From Acrocarpospora corrugata (GTDB taxonomy: Bacteria; Actinomycetota; Actinomycetes; Streptosporangiales; Streptosporangiaceae), in assembly GCF_009687845.1 (NCBI RefSeq), contig NZ_BLAD01000044.1, positions 119,806 through 183,805 of the forward strand: 64,000 nucleotides of DNA, given 5' to 3'. The notes under the pieces are model-generated. The model saw only the letters and a list, made by a program, of their open reading frames with translations. It ran no database searches and was not told where the DNA came from. Of the stretch, positions 8,526 to 18,780 are shown piece after piece (positions within the stretch are counted from its first letter, which is position 1; every line of letters begins with the position of its first letter). The translations under genes and the position numbers were made by a program.

Positions 8526-10142
8526 TTACGGGGTGGTGCAGGTGTAGCCGGTCGGGACCGCCGTGTTGCCGTTGGGGCGGCTGCCCTGGAAGCCGAAGCT
8601 GGTGCTGGCTCCGGCGGCCAGGTTGCCGTTGTGGGCGACGTTCTTGGCGGTCACCGTCTGGCCGCTGACGGTCACGTTAGCGTTCCACGAGCCGGTGATG
8701 GTGTGGTTCGCGGGCAGGGTGTAGGTGACGGTCCAGGAGGTGATGGCGGCGCCGCCGGCGGTCACGGTGACCGGCTGGATGACGTAGCCGTTGCCCCACT
8801 GGGTCTGGGTGGTGGGCGTGACCGTACAGGCCCCGCCGCCTCCGCCGGCGGTGGTGGTGAAGGTGCCGAGGGGCGAGTTGCCGGACAGGTTGCCGGCGTT
8901 GTCACGGGCCCGGACGTACACCTGGTAGGCCGTGCTCGCGGTCAGGCCGGTGAGGGCGAGGGTGGTGCCGGTGGTCTGGCCGAGGAGTGGGTCGGTGGCG
9001 CCCTGCTCGCGGTAGACGTTGTAGCCGGCCAGGCCGGAGCAGCCGGAGTCGGTGGAGGCGGCCCAGTTGAGGGTGGCGCCGGAGGAGGTCACGCCGGACG
9101 CGGTCGGGGCGCCCGGTGTGCTGGGTGGGGTGGTGTCGGTGCAGGTGCCGGCCTGGGTGGTGAAGGTGACGAGGCCGGAGTTGGCGGACAGGTTGCCCGC
9201 GGCGTCCCTGGACCGGACGTAGATCTGGTACTGGGTGGCGGGGGTCAGGCCGGTGAGGGTGACCGTGTTGGTGGCAGGCGAGGCCAGGAGCGGGTCGGTG
9301 GCGCCCTGCTCTCGATGCACGTTGTAGCCGGCCACGCCGCCGGTGCCGCCGGTGGAGGCGGTCCAGTTGAGGGTGGCGCCGGTGGCGGTCACGCCGGAGG
9401 CGACGGGCGTGCCGGGGACGGTGGGCGGGGTGGTGTTGCCGCCGCCGATCAGCGGGGCGAGCACCGGGTACCAGGCGTTGGACATCTTCTGGTCGCCGGC
9501 GGCGTTCGGGTGCACGCCGTCGTAGGTGTCGGTGGTGGTGTTGAAGCCGGTCCAGTGGTCGACCACGGTGATCGGCGAGGCGGCGGTGGTCTTGCCCGCG
9601 GCCCAGGCGGGGATGGCGTTGTTGAAGTCGATGACGCGCTGCGGGCACGGGCCGCAGGCGCTCGCCGCCATCGGGATGATCTTGGCGACCAGGATCTTCA
9701 TGTTCGGGTTGCTGGCCCGCATCTGGTCGACCAGCTTGCTGAACGCGGTCAGGATGGCGGCCGGGGCGATGTTGCTCCACACGTCGTTGGTGCCGAAGTG
9801 CATCAGCACGACGTCCGGGCTGGTGGCCGACAGCCAGGGCGGCAACTGGTTCCCGTTGGCCACGTTGGTGGCGAGGAACCCGCCGTGGCCTTCGTTCTCC
9901 CCGTCGTACGGCGCCCCGCAGCCCTGCGGGGCGAGCGTGCCGACGAAGTCGACGTTGGTGAGACCGGCGCTCTGCAAACGGTTCCAGAGCAGCGCCCGCC
10001 AGCAGCCGGGCGAGCCGGTGATCGAGTCGCCCAGCGCCATGACGCGTACGGGCGCGGCCTGGGCGGGGGACGAGAAGCCGAAGACGGTCGCCCCCACCAT
10101 GGTGAGTAATACCGTGAGGAAGGTACTGATTTTTCGACGCAC
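8526..10142 (-). CDS. Secreted SGNH/GDSL esterase with two Fn3 domains and CBM2
   Basis: 538 residues from GTG at 10142, with AGAGGAG six bases upstream. Signal peptide 1-30 (SPAQAA). The SGNH domain spans about 31-238: block I ALGDSITG with Ser40, block III HFGTNDVW, and block V YDGVHPNAAG with the Asp/His pair. Two Fn3 modules follow (about 241-330 and 340-428), both starting TPP.PG.P.ASGVT. A Cys-flanked CBM2 ends the protein (about 435-538, with QWGNGYV and GFQGS). It is probably an acetyl-xylan-type or other carbohydrate esterase that binds cellulose or xylan. The divergent GH43 gene fits plant-polysaccharide degradation. Confidence 0.93.
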   Translation of the reverse strand: MRRKISTFLTVLLTMVGATVFGFSSPAQAAPVRVMALGDSITGSPGCWRALLWNRLQSAGLTNVDFVGTLAPQGCGAPYDGENEGHGGFLATNVANGNQLPPWLSATSPDVVLMHFGTNDVWSNIAPAAILTAFSKLVDQMRASNPNMKILVAKIIPMAASACGPCPQRVIDFNNAIPAWAAGKTTAASPITVVDHWTGFNTTTDTYDGVHPNAAGDQKMSNAWYPVLAPLIGGGNTTPPTVPGTPVASGVTATGATLNWTASTGGTGGVAGYNVHREQGATDPLLASPATNTVTLTGLTPATQYQIYVRSRDAAGNLSANSGLVTFTTQAGTCTDTTPPSTPGAPTASGVTSSGATLNWAASTDSGCSGLAGYNVYREQGATDPLLGQTTGTTLALTGLTASTAYQVYVRARDNAGNLSGNSPLGTFTTTAGGGGGACTVTPTTQTQWGNGYVIQPVTVTAGGAAITSWTVTYTLPANHTITGSWNANVTVSGQTVTAKNVAHNGNLAAGASTSFGFQGSRPNGNTAVPTGYTCTTP

Positions 10143-10210
10143 GTGAAACTCCTCTGATCGGCTCAGGCGATGCTAGGAGCGGACCGATTGGTAGGGCATG
10201 TCACACCTCA

Positions 10211-10224
10211 GACCGATATCGGTC
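10211..10224. promoter_or_regulatory. Palindrome in the SGNH/GH43 divergent region
   Basis: GACCGATATCGGTC is a perfect 14-base palindrome in the 254-base gap between the divergent SGNH and GH43 genes. A relative, TCCGATACCGGA, lies at about 10238-10249. A shared repressor site is plausible but the regulator is unknown. No gene is seen in this gap. Confidence 0.45.
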
Positions 10225-10396
10225 ACCTGCGGCTTCTCCGATACCGGAATGTAATTTTCGCCATTCCGGCTGATGGCCGCCGGGCATAATCCCCGCTGAG
10301 AGCCCTGCCCCGCCAATATAGATGATCTTCGTCATTGCAACTTTCGGATTACCGACCTAATTTTCGGGTGCCCATCCGGTGCGAGAAGGAGGCCCC

Positions 10397-11809
10397 ATGT
10401 CCAGAATCGTGGCACTCGTGGCGGCGCTCGCGCTGATCCTGGCGGGGAGCCCGGCCGCGGCGGCGGCGGCGGCCGTGCCGGTCGGGGCGCAGTTCACCGA
10501 CACGGGCGGTTCGCTGCTGCACGCGCACGGCGGCGGCGTGCTGAAGGTGGGGACCTATTACTACTGGTTCGGCGAGAACCGCAACAGCAACGGCACATTC
10601 CGGTACGTCTCGGTCTACCGGTCGACCGATCTGCGGATCTGGGAGTTCCGCAGCAACGTGCTCACCCAGTCGAGCGCGGCGGAACTCCAGGTCGCCAACA
10701 TCGAACGGCCGAAGGTCATCTACAACGCGAGCACCGGCCAGTACGTGATGTGGATGCACAAGGAGAACGGCAGCGACTACGGCGAGGCGCGGGCGGCCGT
10801 GGCGGTGTCCTCCACCGTGGACGGCAACTACACCTATCTCGGCAGTTTCCGCCCGCTGGGGCACATGTCGCGGGACATCACGGTGTTCGTGGACACCGAC
10901 GGCACCGGCTACATGATCTCCGCGGCGGACGAGAACTTCGACCTGCACATCTACCGGCTCACCCCCGACTACCGGTCGGTCTCCGCGCTGGTCCGGATGT
11001 GGGACGGCGACCACCGCGAAGCGCCCGCCCTGTTCAAGCGGAACGGCGTCTACTTCCTGCTCACCTCGGCCGCCACCGGCTGGCAGCCCAACCAGGCCAA
11101 GTACGCCACCGCGACCAGCATCACCGGCCCGTGGAGCGCCTGGCAGAACGTCGGCGACAGCCTCACCTTCGGCTCCCAGTCCACGTACGTACTGCCGATC
11201 CAGGGCACCCAGACCACCTCGTACCTGTATATGGGCGACCGCTGGGCCGGCGCGTGGGGCGGCCCGGTCAACGATTCCCGCTACGTCTGGCTGCCGATCC
11301 AGTTCCCGAGCAGCACCACCATGAGCCTCACCAACGCCCGCCAGCTCAGCGTCGACACCGCCACCGGCACCCTGTCCGCGACCGGCTCCGGCTACGACCG
11401 CCTGACCCTGCGCCACTCCGGCAAATGCCTGGACGTGCGCAACCAGTCCACCGCCAACAGCGCCGCCGTCGTCCAGTACGCGTGCAACGGCGGGACCAAC
11501 CAGCAATGGCGCATTCAGTCGATCAGCGGGGGCTACGTCCAGGTCATCGCCCGCCACTCCGGGAAATGCCTCGACGTGAACAGCGCCGGCACCGCCGACT
11601 ACGCCACGATCCTCCAGTTCACCTGCGGAACGGGCGCCAACCAGCAGTGGACCCTGCAGGACGCGGGCGGCGGCTACCTGCGCCTGGCGGCCCGCCATTC
11701 GGGCCGCTGCCTGGACCTGCCCGGCAGTTCCACCGCCGACAACGTCCAGCTCCAGCAGTACGCCTGTCACAGCGGCAACCAGCAGCAGATCACGCGTACC
11801 GCGCTGTAA
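10397..11809 (+). CDS. Secreted GH43 (exo-beta-1,3-galactanase-like) with CBM13
   Basis: 470 residues from ATG at 10397, preceded by GGAGG. A signal peptide ends in a long Ala run near residue 27. The five-bladed GH43 domain (to about 330) includes LLHAHGGGVLKVG and YYYWFGENRNSNGTF, typical of the GH43_24 galactanase subgroup. A ricin-type beta-trefoil CBM13 follows with three SGKCLD/SGRCLD repeats. The first two have NQQW, but the third reads NQQQ, so one QxW core residue is lost. Likely role is arabinogalactan side-chain or backbone trimming outside the cell. Streptomyces GH43_24 enzymes have the same CBM13 fusion. Confidence 0.9.
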   Translation: MSRIVALVAALALILAGSPAAAAAAAVPVGAQFTDTGGSLLHAHGGGVLKVGTYYYWFGENRNSNGTFRYVSVYRSTDLRIWEFRSNVLTQSSAAELQVANIERPKVIYNASTGQYVMWMHKENGSDYGEARAAVAVSSTVDGNYTYLGSFRPLGHMSRDITVFVDTDGTGYMISAADENFDLHIYRLTPDYRSVSALVRMWDGDHREAPALFKRNGVYFLLTSAATGWQPNQAKYATATSITGPWSAWQNVGDSLTFGSQSTYVLPIQGTQTTSYLYMGDRWAGAWGGPVNDSRYVWLPIQFPSSTTMSLTNARQLSVDTATGTLSATGSGYDRLTLRHSGKCLDVRNQSTANSAAVVQYACNGGTNQQWRIQSISGGYVQVIARHSGKCLDVNSAGTADYATILQFTCGTGANQQWTLQDAGGGYLRLAARHSGRCLDLPGSSTADNVQLQQYACHSGNQQQITRTAL

Positions 11810-11836
11810 ATGATTTGTCCTGATTGAATGTGGTGC

Positions 11837-14560
11837 ATGGCTCTGTGGGGGCGGGACGCCGAACGATCGGCCCTGGATGATCTCGTCGGGGCGACCCGGA
11901 GCGGGCTGAGCGGCGCGCTGGTGCTGCTCGGCGAGCCGGGCGTGGGCAAGACGGCGCTGCTGGAGTACGCGGCCGGGGCCGCGGCCGGCCTGCGGGTCAT
12001 CCGGATCTCGGGGATCCAGTCGGAGGCCGACTTCCCGTTCGCGGCGCTGCACCGGCTGCTGATCCCGTTCCTGGCCGGGCCGAACCGGCTGGCCGACACC
12101 CAGCGCGACGCCCTGCTGGTGGCGTGCGGCCTGGCGGAGGGGCCCTCGGCGGACCGGTTCCTGGTCGGCCTCGCCACGCTGAGCCTGCTCGCCGAGGCGG
12201 CGGCCGAGCGGCCGATCCTGTGCTGCGTGGACGACGCGCAGTGGCTGGACAGTGAGTCGATCAACGTGCTGGCCTTCGTCGGGCGGCGCGTGCACGCCGA
12301 GGGCATCGGCCTGCTGTTCGGGGTACGGGAACGGTTCGGCGCGCTGGACGGGCTGCCGGTCACCGAGATGTCGGGGCTGGCGGCGCCGTACGCGATGGAG
12401 CTGCTCAGGTCGGTGGCGCCGGGGGCACTGGACGCCCGGGTGGCGGCGCAGATCATCACGGCGACCGGCGGGAACCCGCTCGCCCTGACCGACCTGGCGC
12501 GGGAGCTGTCGGCGGCGCAGCTGACCGGCGGGGTGCCGCTGCCCGAGCCGCTGCCGGTGGGCAGCCGCCTGGAGGAGCACTACCTCCGCCAGGTACGTGC
12601 GCTGCCGGCGGCCACCCAGACCTGGCTGCTGCTGGCCGCCGCGGAACCGAACGGCGACCTCGGATACATCGGGGCGGCGGCCGTGCTCCTGGCCGTCGGC
12701 GCGGACGCGACCGGCCCCGCCGAGGCGGCCCGGCTGATCGCCCTCGGCTCCGAGGCGGTCTTCCGGCACCCGCTGGTCCGTTCCGCCGTGTACGGCGGCG
12801 CCACCAGCGTGGCCAGGCGGCGGGCGCACACGGCGCTGGCGGCGGCCACCACCAGGACCGCCGACGCCGACCTGCGCTGCTGGCACCGGGCGGCCGCCGC
12901 GACCGGGCCGGACGAACCGGTCGCCGCCGAACTGGAGACCTCGGCCGAACGCGCGGGCCGGCGCGGCGGTTACGCGGCCCGCGCCACCTTCCTGGCCAGG
13001 GCCGCCGAACTGACCGAGGCGGGACCGGTCAGGACCGGACGCCTGCTCGGCGCGGCCGAGGCCGCCCAGATGGCGGGCGCGACCGTGCAGGCGATCGCCC
13101 TGCTCGACGCCATCGACCCCGCCCACCAGGACGAACCCGGGCGCGGCCGGGGACTGACGATCCGCGCCAGCGTCCAGATCGGCATGGCGGAACCCGGCGT
13201 GCACGGCGAGGTCGCCGCTCTGTTCCTGGCCGCCGCGCTCGCCATGGGCGACACCAAATCGGGCGGCGTGGCGCTGCTGCGCGCCTGCGAGAACACCATC
13301 GTGAGCGAGGGCCTGCTGCGAGGCACCACCCCGGCCAAGGTCGCGGAAGCCGTGCTGGCGCGGCCCCGCCGCCGGGACCTGACGGGGTTGCTGACCTACG
13401 CGTTCGCCGTACTCGCCACCGAAGGGTACGAAGCCGCGGTGCCGCACATCCGGCGGGCGGGCGCGGCCCTGCTGGACCCGGACACCCCCGACGAGGACGT
13501 GCTCCGCAGCTACCAGCTCGGCGTCTCGCTCACCATGATCCTGTGGGAGCGGGAGATCCGGCTGGGCATCATCCGCCGCGCCGCCGCCATCGCCCGCCGG
13601 ACGGGCGCCCTCTGGCAGCTCGACACCGCGCTGTTCTGCGCCACCATGACCGAGACCATCCTCGGCGACCTGACCGCGGCCGACGCCTCACTGGTCGAGG
13701 GCCACCAGATCCGCGCGGCGATCGGCGCGACCGACCAGGCCTGGGATCTGTACCGCCACCCCGAACTGCTCGCCTGGCACGCCTCCGACGACGCGCTGGA
13801 GATCGTCCTGCGGCGCGCGACGGACGCGGGGAACCTGCTCGGCAACGGCGCGATCGTGTCCATCTCCCGGATCGGCTCGCTCATCCTGGAGCTGGGCCGG
13901 GGCCGGTACGCGGAAGCCGCCGCGATCGCCCGCGACCTGGTCGAGCAGGACGCCCTGGGCATGCACACCCGGCTGCTGCCCGACCTGGTCGAGGCGGCGG
14001 TGCGGGCCGGTGACCGGGTGCTGGCCGCCGGCGCGCTGCGCACCCTGGCCGCGCGGGCGACCGCGAACGGCACCGCGTGGGCGCTCGGCCTGCTCGCCCG
14101 CTGCGAGGCGGTGCTGGCCCATCCCGACCACGCGGAGCCGCTCTACCTGGGCGCGATCGACCTGCTCGGCTCGGCCGGGTGCGAGGCCGACCTGGCCAGG
14201 GCGCACCTTTTGTACGGGGAGTGGCTACGGCGCCGGCGGCGGCGCAGGGACGCGCGCGACGGGCTCCGTACGGCGCTGGAGATGTTCGAGCGGATGGGGG
14301 CGGCGGGGTTCGCCGAGCGGGCCCGGCTGGAACTGGCCGCCACCGGCGAGCAGGCCCAGAGCCGGTCGGCGGGCGCGCCGTCCGGGCTGACCCCGCAGGA
14401 GACGGCGATCGCCCAGCTGGCGAAGGGCGGCGCGACCAACGCGGAGATCGCCGCGCACCTGTTCATCAGCGTGAACACGGTCGACTACCACCTGCGCAAG
14501 ATCTTCCGCAAGCTGGACGTCAGCTCGCGGCGTCAGCTGGCGCGGGTCCTGCCCGGCTGA
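11837..14560 (+). CDS. LuxR-family ATPase regulator (LAL type)
   Basis: 907 residues from ATG at 11837 (MALWGRDAE); another in-frame ATG at 11828 adds three residues and neither has a clear ribosome-binding site. The AAA/STAND-like ATPase has Walker [15 protein letters not shown] and Walker [17 protein letters not shown]-like helical middle follows. The C-terminal LuxR HTH reads [19 protein letters not shown] and [16 protein letters not shown]. These large ATP-binding activators often control secondary metabolism or sugar use. It sits 18 bases or so after the GH43 gene and may be read through from it, but the target genes are unknown. Confidence 0.93.
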   Translation: MALWGRDAERSALDDLVGATRSGLSGALVLLGEPGVGKTALLEYAAGAAAGLRVIRISGIQSEADFPFAALHRLLIPFLAGPNRLADTQRDALLVACGLAEGPSADRFLVGLATLSLLAEAAAERPILCCVDDAQWLDSESINVLAFVGRRVHAEGIGLLFGVRERFGALDGLPVTEMSGLAAPYAMELLRSVAPGALDARVAAQIITATGGNPLALTDLARELSAAQLTGGVPLPEPLPVGSRLEEHYLRQVRALPAATQTWLLLAAAEPNGDLGYIGAAAVLLAVGADATGPAEAARLIALGSEAVFRHPLVRSAVYGGATSVARRRAHTALAAATTRTADADLRCWHRAAAATGPDEPVAAELETSAERAGRRGGYAARATFLARAAELTEAGPVRTGRLLGAAEAAQMAGATVQAIALLDAIDPAHQDEPGRGRGLTIRASVQIGMAEPGVHGEVAALFLAAALAMGDTKSGGVALLRACENTIVSEGLLRGTTPAKVAEAVLARPRRRDLTGLLTYAFAVLATEGYEAAVPHIRRAGAALLDPDTPDEDVLRSYQLGVSLTMILWEREIRLGIIRRAAAIARRTGALWQLDTALFCATMTETILGDLTAADASLVEGHQIRAAIGATDQAWDLYRHPELLAWHASDDALEIVLRRATDAGNLLGNGAIVSISRIGSLILELGRGRYAEAAAIARDLVEQDALGMHTRLLPDLVEAAVRAGDRVLAAGALRTLAARATANGTAWALGLLARCEAVLAHPDHAEPLYLGAIDLLGSAGCEADLARAHLLYGEWLRRRRRRRDARDGLRTALEMFERMGAAGFAERARLELAATGEQAQSRSAGAPSGLTPQETAIAQLAKGGATNAEIAAHLFISVNTVDYHLRKIFRKLDVSSRRQLARVLPG

Positions 14561-14664
14561 ACACGTCACGACTACGCGTTCCACGGGATTCGGGCGCGGC
14601 GCACGGCGTACCAGGATCGGAGCGGCACCGCACGCATTCCGCCAGGCACGGAAGGGACTCCGCC

Positions 14665-15462
14665 ATGACCGCACCCGACACGATCGTCCTGATTCACGGC
14701 TTCTGGGTGACGCCGCGTAGCTGGGAGCACTGGATCACCCACTTCGAGGCGAAGGGCTTCCGCGTGCTGGCCCCCGCCTACCCCGGCTTCGAGGCCGGGG
14801 TGGAGGCGCTCAACGCCGACCCCACCCCGATCGAGCAGGTGACCATCCCCCAGATCGTCGAATCCCTGGAGACCCTGATCGGGGGCCTGGACCAGCCGCC
14901 GATCCTGATGGGCCACTCGGCCGGCGGCGTGTTCACCCAGATCCTGCTCGACCACGGGTACGGCGCCGCCGGGGTGGCCATCAACTCGGCCCCCACCGAA
15001 GGTGTCGCCGTCGTCCCGCTGTCCCAGCTCAAGGCGACCTTCCCGGTCCTGAAGAACCCCGCCAACCGGCACAAGGCGGTCGCCTTCAACCACGACCAGT
15101 GGCACTACGCCTTCACCAACACCTTCACCGAGGAGGAGTCGCGCGCCCTCTACGAGCGCTACGCGATCCCCGCCTCCGGCAGCATCTTCTGGGAGAGCGC
15201 CCTCGCCACCCTGCAGCCGGGCCGGCAGGGCTCCTGGGTCGACTACCACAACGACGACCGCGCCCCGCTGCTGTTCATCTCCGGCGAGCTCGACCACCTG
15301 ATGCCGCCGAAGGTCCAGCAGTCCAACGCCAGGCACTACAAGTCCAGCACGGTCACCGAGATCAAGGAGTACGCGGGCTACTCCCACCTGCTGCCCGCCC
15401 AGGAGGGCTGGCAGGAGATCGCCGACTACGCCCTGGACTGGGCTCTGAAGCACGCCAGGTAG
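14665..15462 (+). CDS. Alpha/beta hydrolase
   Basis: 265 residues from ATG at 14665, with GAAGGGA upstream. The oxyanion segment LIHGFWVTPRSW opens the fold. The nucleophile elbow is GHSAGG, an Asp lies in ISGELDHLMPP and the His in YAGYSHLLP. There is no signal peptide, so the enzyme is cytoplasmic. The gene lies about 100 bases after the LuxR regulator and ends in a terminator hairpin. The substrate cannot be inferred. Confidence 0.9.
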   Translation: MTAPDTIVLIHGFWVTPRSWEHWITHFEAKGFRVLAPAYPGFEAGVEALNADPTPIEQVTIPQIVESLETLIGGLDQPPILMGHSAGGVFTQILLDHGYGAAGVAINSAPTEGVAVVPLSQLKATFPVLKNPANRHKAVAFNHDQWHYAFTNTFTEEESRALYERYAIPASGSIFWESALATLQPGRQGSWVDYHNDDRAPLLFISGELDHLMPPKVQQSNARHYKSSTVTEIKEYAGYSHLLPAQEGWQEIADYALDWALKHAR

Positions 15463-15469
15463 CGCGGAG

Positions 15470-15503
15470 AACGGCCTCCTCCTTGCTCTTGGCGGAGGCC
15501 GTT
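15470..15503 (+). terminator. Terminator hairpin after the alpha/beta hydrolase
   Basis: AACGGCCTCC (15470-15479) pairs perfectly with GGAGGCCGTT (15494-15503) around a 14-base loop, starting seven bases after the stop codon. Confidence 0.7.
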
Positions 15504-15509
15504 TCCGGG

Positions 15510-15660
15510 TCAGCCCTGGCGGAACGGCGTGAACTTCAGGACGGGGGCCAGCGTGAACAGCGGCTCGCCCGCCTTCAGGACGGGCTCGCCCAGGACCTTG
15601 TTGATGATCTCGGCGAGGGCCGGGGAGACCTTGAAGGGCCACGGGCGGATGCCGCCGGTC
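15510..15660 (-). pseudogene. C-terminal fragment of an unidentified minus-strand gene
   Basis: A minus-strand frame ending at 15510 reads IRPWPFKVSPALAEIINKVL, then a segment ending LKFTPFRQG and a stop. It has coding-like codon use but no start, and the frame loses sense where the RCC1-like plus-strand reading begins (about 15660). It looks like the last 50 residues of a gene whose front was removed by rearrangement. The family is not recognised. Confidence 0.45.
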
Positions 15661-15663
15661 GCG

Positions 15664-16404
15664 GCGAGATACCACTTCGCTCTGGCGCTTCGTTCGGACG
15701 GCTCCGTGTGGGGCTGGGGTTCCAACCCGCAGGGACAACTCGGCTCCCTCCCGGGATCCGTCACCAACATGACCAAGGTCATGCAGACTGGCGTCACCCA
15801 GATCGCCGCCGGCGCGAACACGTCCTACTTCACGCATGACAACGGCCAGGTGCTCTCCGTCGGTCACAACCCCGAGGGTCAGCTGGGCGCGGGAATCGAG
15901 GTGGACCGCTCCTCCACTCCGGTTGCTGTGGTCGGTCTCACCAGGGCCACCCGGGTGTCGGCCTCCAGCGCCAACCAGCACAACGCGTTCGCGTTCAGCT
16001 CCACGCAGCCGCTGCCGCCCACGTTCCGCCTGGGCTTCAGCCCGGACTCCGGCGTGTTGCTCCGCAACAAGACCATCAAGTCGCAGGTGGTCACCTCCGC
16101 CGTCAACGGATCCACCCAGAGCATCACCCTGACCGCGACCGGTCTGCCCTCCGGCGTGACGGCCTCCTTCAACCCGCCGGTCGTCCAGGCCGGAGGCACC
16201 TCGGTCATGACGCTGACCAGAAACACGGTCATCGAACCGTTCGACACACTCGAGATCACCGTCACCGGCACCGCCGGATCCACCAGCCGACAGTCCTTCT
16301 ACCTGCTCACTCTGGCCGACCCGAACCCGGCATCAGGACACGCCGTACCCGGCCCGAAGAATGACGCGCCCTTTACCCGCCTATTAGTTCGCGGTAATTC
16401 GTGA
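15664..16404 (+). pseudogene. RCC1-repeat / Ig-like secreted protein, 5' truncated
   Basis: From about 15670 the frame reads HFALALRSDGSVWGWG, then GQLG and a second unit with GQVLSVGHNPEGQLG. These are RCC1 beta-propeller repeats, but only about two remain out of the usual seven. An Ig-like segment follows (GLPSGVTASFNPPVVQAGG), typical of secreted actinobacterial proteins. There is no signal peptide or credible start; the frame upstream belongs to the antisense of another gene fragment. An ATG near 15769 could start a short product, but a gene remnant is more likely. Confidence 0.7.
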
Positions 16405-16456
16405 ACGGGGATGCTCAATTCAGCCTTGCTCCCTTCCACAAGCCAAGGACGGAAAA

Positions 16457-17422
16457 ATGAGTAACTCGACAACGGAAAAATCCCAGAACGGGCTCCTGCG
16501 CGGGCATGAGGAATCGGACTGGATCGCCGGTGACCCGGCCTATGACCTGGTCACCCAGGTCCGTACCGAATATCAAAAGATGACGCTGCCGGGAATAGAG
16601 CCCAGTATCATTCCCCGCGGCAAATCAGCCGACGCGAGACTCCACCTGATGGAGTCCCTGGCCGACAAGCTGGACCTGCGCCGGGAGTACGACGCCTGGG
16701 TGCAGAGCCGCGACGGGCGGACCGACTATCTCACCATCCCCTCCGACAGCAAGAAGTCAACGCTCCCCAAGTACGGCTACGAACCCCTCCCGGAGCCCCG
16801 GGCCGCGGGCATAGGCGAGATGTGGTGGGCCCGTACGGACTGGGGCTGGCCCGCCACCGGCAGCGGCACCACCAGCTCGATCCTCGTCGAGAACACCTCC
16901 CGCGGCCTGAGCATGAGCGGCCACCTCAAGCGGGTGAACGGCGACCTGTGGCAGGCCAGCATCAACGTCGTCGCGCAGTTCGTGCTGTCGCCCGACCGTA
17001 TGCCGCCGGGCGGTCCAGGCAGGTTCACCTCCCAGCCGACCTGCACACTGGACGGCCCCATGACCGGGTTCACCCAGGACCACTGGGGTGACAACTGGTC
17101 CAAGTGTTTCCTGCGCCTCGACCAGATCGTGCACGGCGGCCCGGGCGGGCCCATCATCGGGCAGGGTCACGAACGCCGGACCCTGATCAACCTCTCTCAG
17201 GACAATGAGATCGCGAACATCTCGCTCCCTGGCTTCCTGCGGTTCCCGCGGGTGGACTTCGCGCTGAACCCCGCCCATCCTGTGACGACCTTGCTGGGGC
17301 TGAACCTGGACTTCCAGCTGGAAGGGTACGCGGGTCTCGCCTTCGGCCGTACGGTCGGCACCAACCTGCAGTTCGTGAGCGCCCTGCTGCGCATGTCCCA
17401 GTGGACAATCAACCGTTTCTAG
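16457..17422 (+). CDS. Hypothetical protein
   Basis: 321 residues from ATG at 16457, with AAGGACGG upstream. No signal peptide, membrane helix or known catalytic motif is seen. Residues about 110-150 are Trp-rich (GEMWWARTDWGWPATGSG), followed by alternating polar/hydrophobic stretches suggesting a beta-rich C-terminal half. Only two Cys are present. Codon use is typical of the window. It stands alone between the RCC1 remnant and a broken lipoprotein-like gene. The family was not recognised. Confidence 0.7.
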   Translation: MSNSTTEKSQNGLLRGHEESDWIAGDPAYDLVTQVRTEYQKMTLPGIEPSIIPRGKSADARLHLMESLADKLDLRREYDAWVQSRDGRTDYLTIPSDSKKSTLPKYGYEPLPEPRAAGIGEMWWARTDWGWPATGSGTTSSILVENTSRGLSMSGHLKRVNGDLWQASINVVAQFVLSPDRMPPGGPGRFTSQPTCTLDGPMTGFTQDHWGDNWSKCFLRLDQIVHGGPGGPIIGQGHERRTLINLSQDNEIANISLPGFLRFPRVDFALNPAHPVTTLLGLNLDFQLEGYAGLAFGRTVGTNLQFVSALLRMSQWTINRF

Positions 17423-17655
17423 TTCACCGGGCCGGTCGTGATCGGCTTCATGGCCGGCCGCTTTGCCGCGTCCAGGCGTTGTATCTCGGGGAACCCCGGT
17501 CACGGGAAATCCCGCCGCGTCCGTACGAGCACGACCCGCGTGTCGGTCGGACACGACCGGCATCGCGGCTGGGTCCCCGAGGGAGGTTGCTGTCGCAGCC
17601 GCCGGCTCGGGCTCCTACCGCTCCTGAACGCCCGCCTGCCACTTAAGATCATTTC

Positions 17656-18143
17656 ATGTCTCGCGCGAGGAGATCGGCGGCGAGGGCCAGACCCCCCTTT
17701 ACGGGCACCCGTCCGAATCGCCTTGTACGCAGTCGTGGTCCTTTGCACCATGCTTGCCGGTTTTGCGCTGCTGGCGGACGTCCTGGTCCCCCGGTGCTGG
17801 TTCGGTCAGGTCGTCAGGCGAGAGGTGCCGGTGCCGCCCGTCTCGGCCGGGCCGCGGGAGGTGGTGAGCGCCTACATCGAGGCCGTACTCGGCAAGGACG
17901 AGAAGACCGCGCGTGCCATCATGGTGCCGGAGACGGATTTCGACAACGAGTTCAATAATTCGATCAATCCGTTCCGGGACTGGATCTCGGCGAGCGACAT
18001 CGGCATCGACGAGCCGCGCACATCGACCATCGGCTGCCCGGACGGGGAGAGCTGCCAGCGTATGACGGTCATCATGGATCTCTGCGCGGTCGACAACGGG
18101 TCATACCCCGACGGCACCTTCGCTCAGAGGGCTTTACGTGAGT
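17656..18143 (+). pseudogene. Membrane-anchored NTF2-like protein, frameshifted and 3' truncated
   Basis: A plausible start ATG at 17656 reads MSRARRSAARARPP, then meets a six-C run near 17691. One base shift there joins it to IALYAVVVLCTMLAGFALLA, a membrane anchor, and to GPREVVSAYIEAVLGKDEKT, an NTF2-like start. The downstream frame continues well (CPDGESCQRMTVIMDLC) until about 18143, where transposase-type sequence replaces the C-terminus. Without the shift the only starts are GTG or ATG inside the helix. The function is unknown. Confidence 0.55.
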
Positions 18144-18287
18144 CGAAGTCTTTGATGCCACAGTGTGATCGATTGGATTTGTAGCGTTACCGCCGGTTGG
18201 TGGGCTCGGATGTGCTGGGATGGCTCGGTGAGCGAGCGCAAGCCGTACCGCAGCGACGTGTCCGACGAGCAGTGGGCACTGATCGGG
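18144..18287 (+). mobile_element. IS5-like transposase remnant (N-terminus only)
   Basis: GTG at 18228 reads VSERKPYRSDVSDEQWALIG and then a stop. The KPYRSDVSDEQWALI motif is the start of many IS5-family (IS4/DUF4096-type) transposases. The rest is missing because another element joins at about 18288. Upstream sequence from about 18144 is probably the element's left end and interrupts the preceding gene. Confidence 0.7.
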
Positions 18288-18581
18288 TGAGGTGCCCTAG
18301 AGATTCCGGACAGCTCCCCAACTAGGGTTGGGGTAACCGGAAGGACGTAGAAGTTGGCACGGCGCAGGGTCGCGTATTCGCGGGAGTTCAAGGACGAGGC
18401 CGTCCGCATGGTGCTGGACGGGGACCGTCCGGTGACGCATGTGGCCAGAGAGCTCGGTGTCCACGACACCACGCTGCACAACTGGGTGCGCGCGTGGCGG
18501 CGTGAACACGGAGGCGTCGAACCCGGCGTCAATTCGGACGGCGGGGAAAAGAGCGTGCGGGAACTGGAGTCCTGCTGCTGA
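18288..18581 (+). mobile_element. IS3-family OrfA remnant
   Basis: A TTG start at 18354 reads ARRRVAYSREFKDEAVRMVL followed by VARELGVHDTTLHNWVRAWR, the HTH_Tnp_1 domain of IS3 OrfA. It stops after 75 residues, before the usual leucine zipper and frameshift window, and no OrfB follows. The left end starts at about 18288, immediately after the IS5-like fragment, so this element was inserted into the older one and later lost its right part. Confidence 0.8.
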
Positions 18582-18780
18582 TCACCGGTCCGAGCTCCAG
18601 CTCCATCGCGGGAGCCGCCGTCGTGCTGTGGGCTGTGCCGGCCGGTGGGATGGCCGTGGTGCTGCAAGCCGCGGTCCTGCGCACCGCCGCCATCGTCGTC
18701 CGCAGGTCCGCAGCTTTCAAATCGTCCTGAGCGTGCTTCCTGTGATTTCGCTTACCTTCTGTTGGGTAGCGGTGGAAACA
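18582..18780. other. Gap with a short unassigned coding-like fragment
   Basis: From 18583 one plus frame reads LITGPSSSSIAGAAVVLWAV and ends in a stop at 18730 after about 48 residues. It is hydrophobic, coding-like and lacks a start, so it may be the tail of a displaced gene. Nothing else is recognised here. Confidence 0.3.

Noticed and set aside
10349-13447. 1032-codon minus-strand frame
   Set aside because: It runs antisense to the GH43 and LuxR genes, whose domains are clear; the translation is Arg/Gly/His-rich with no domain.
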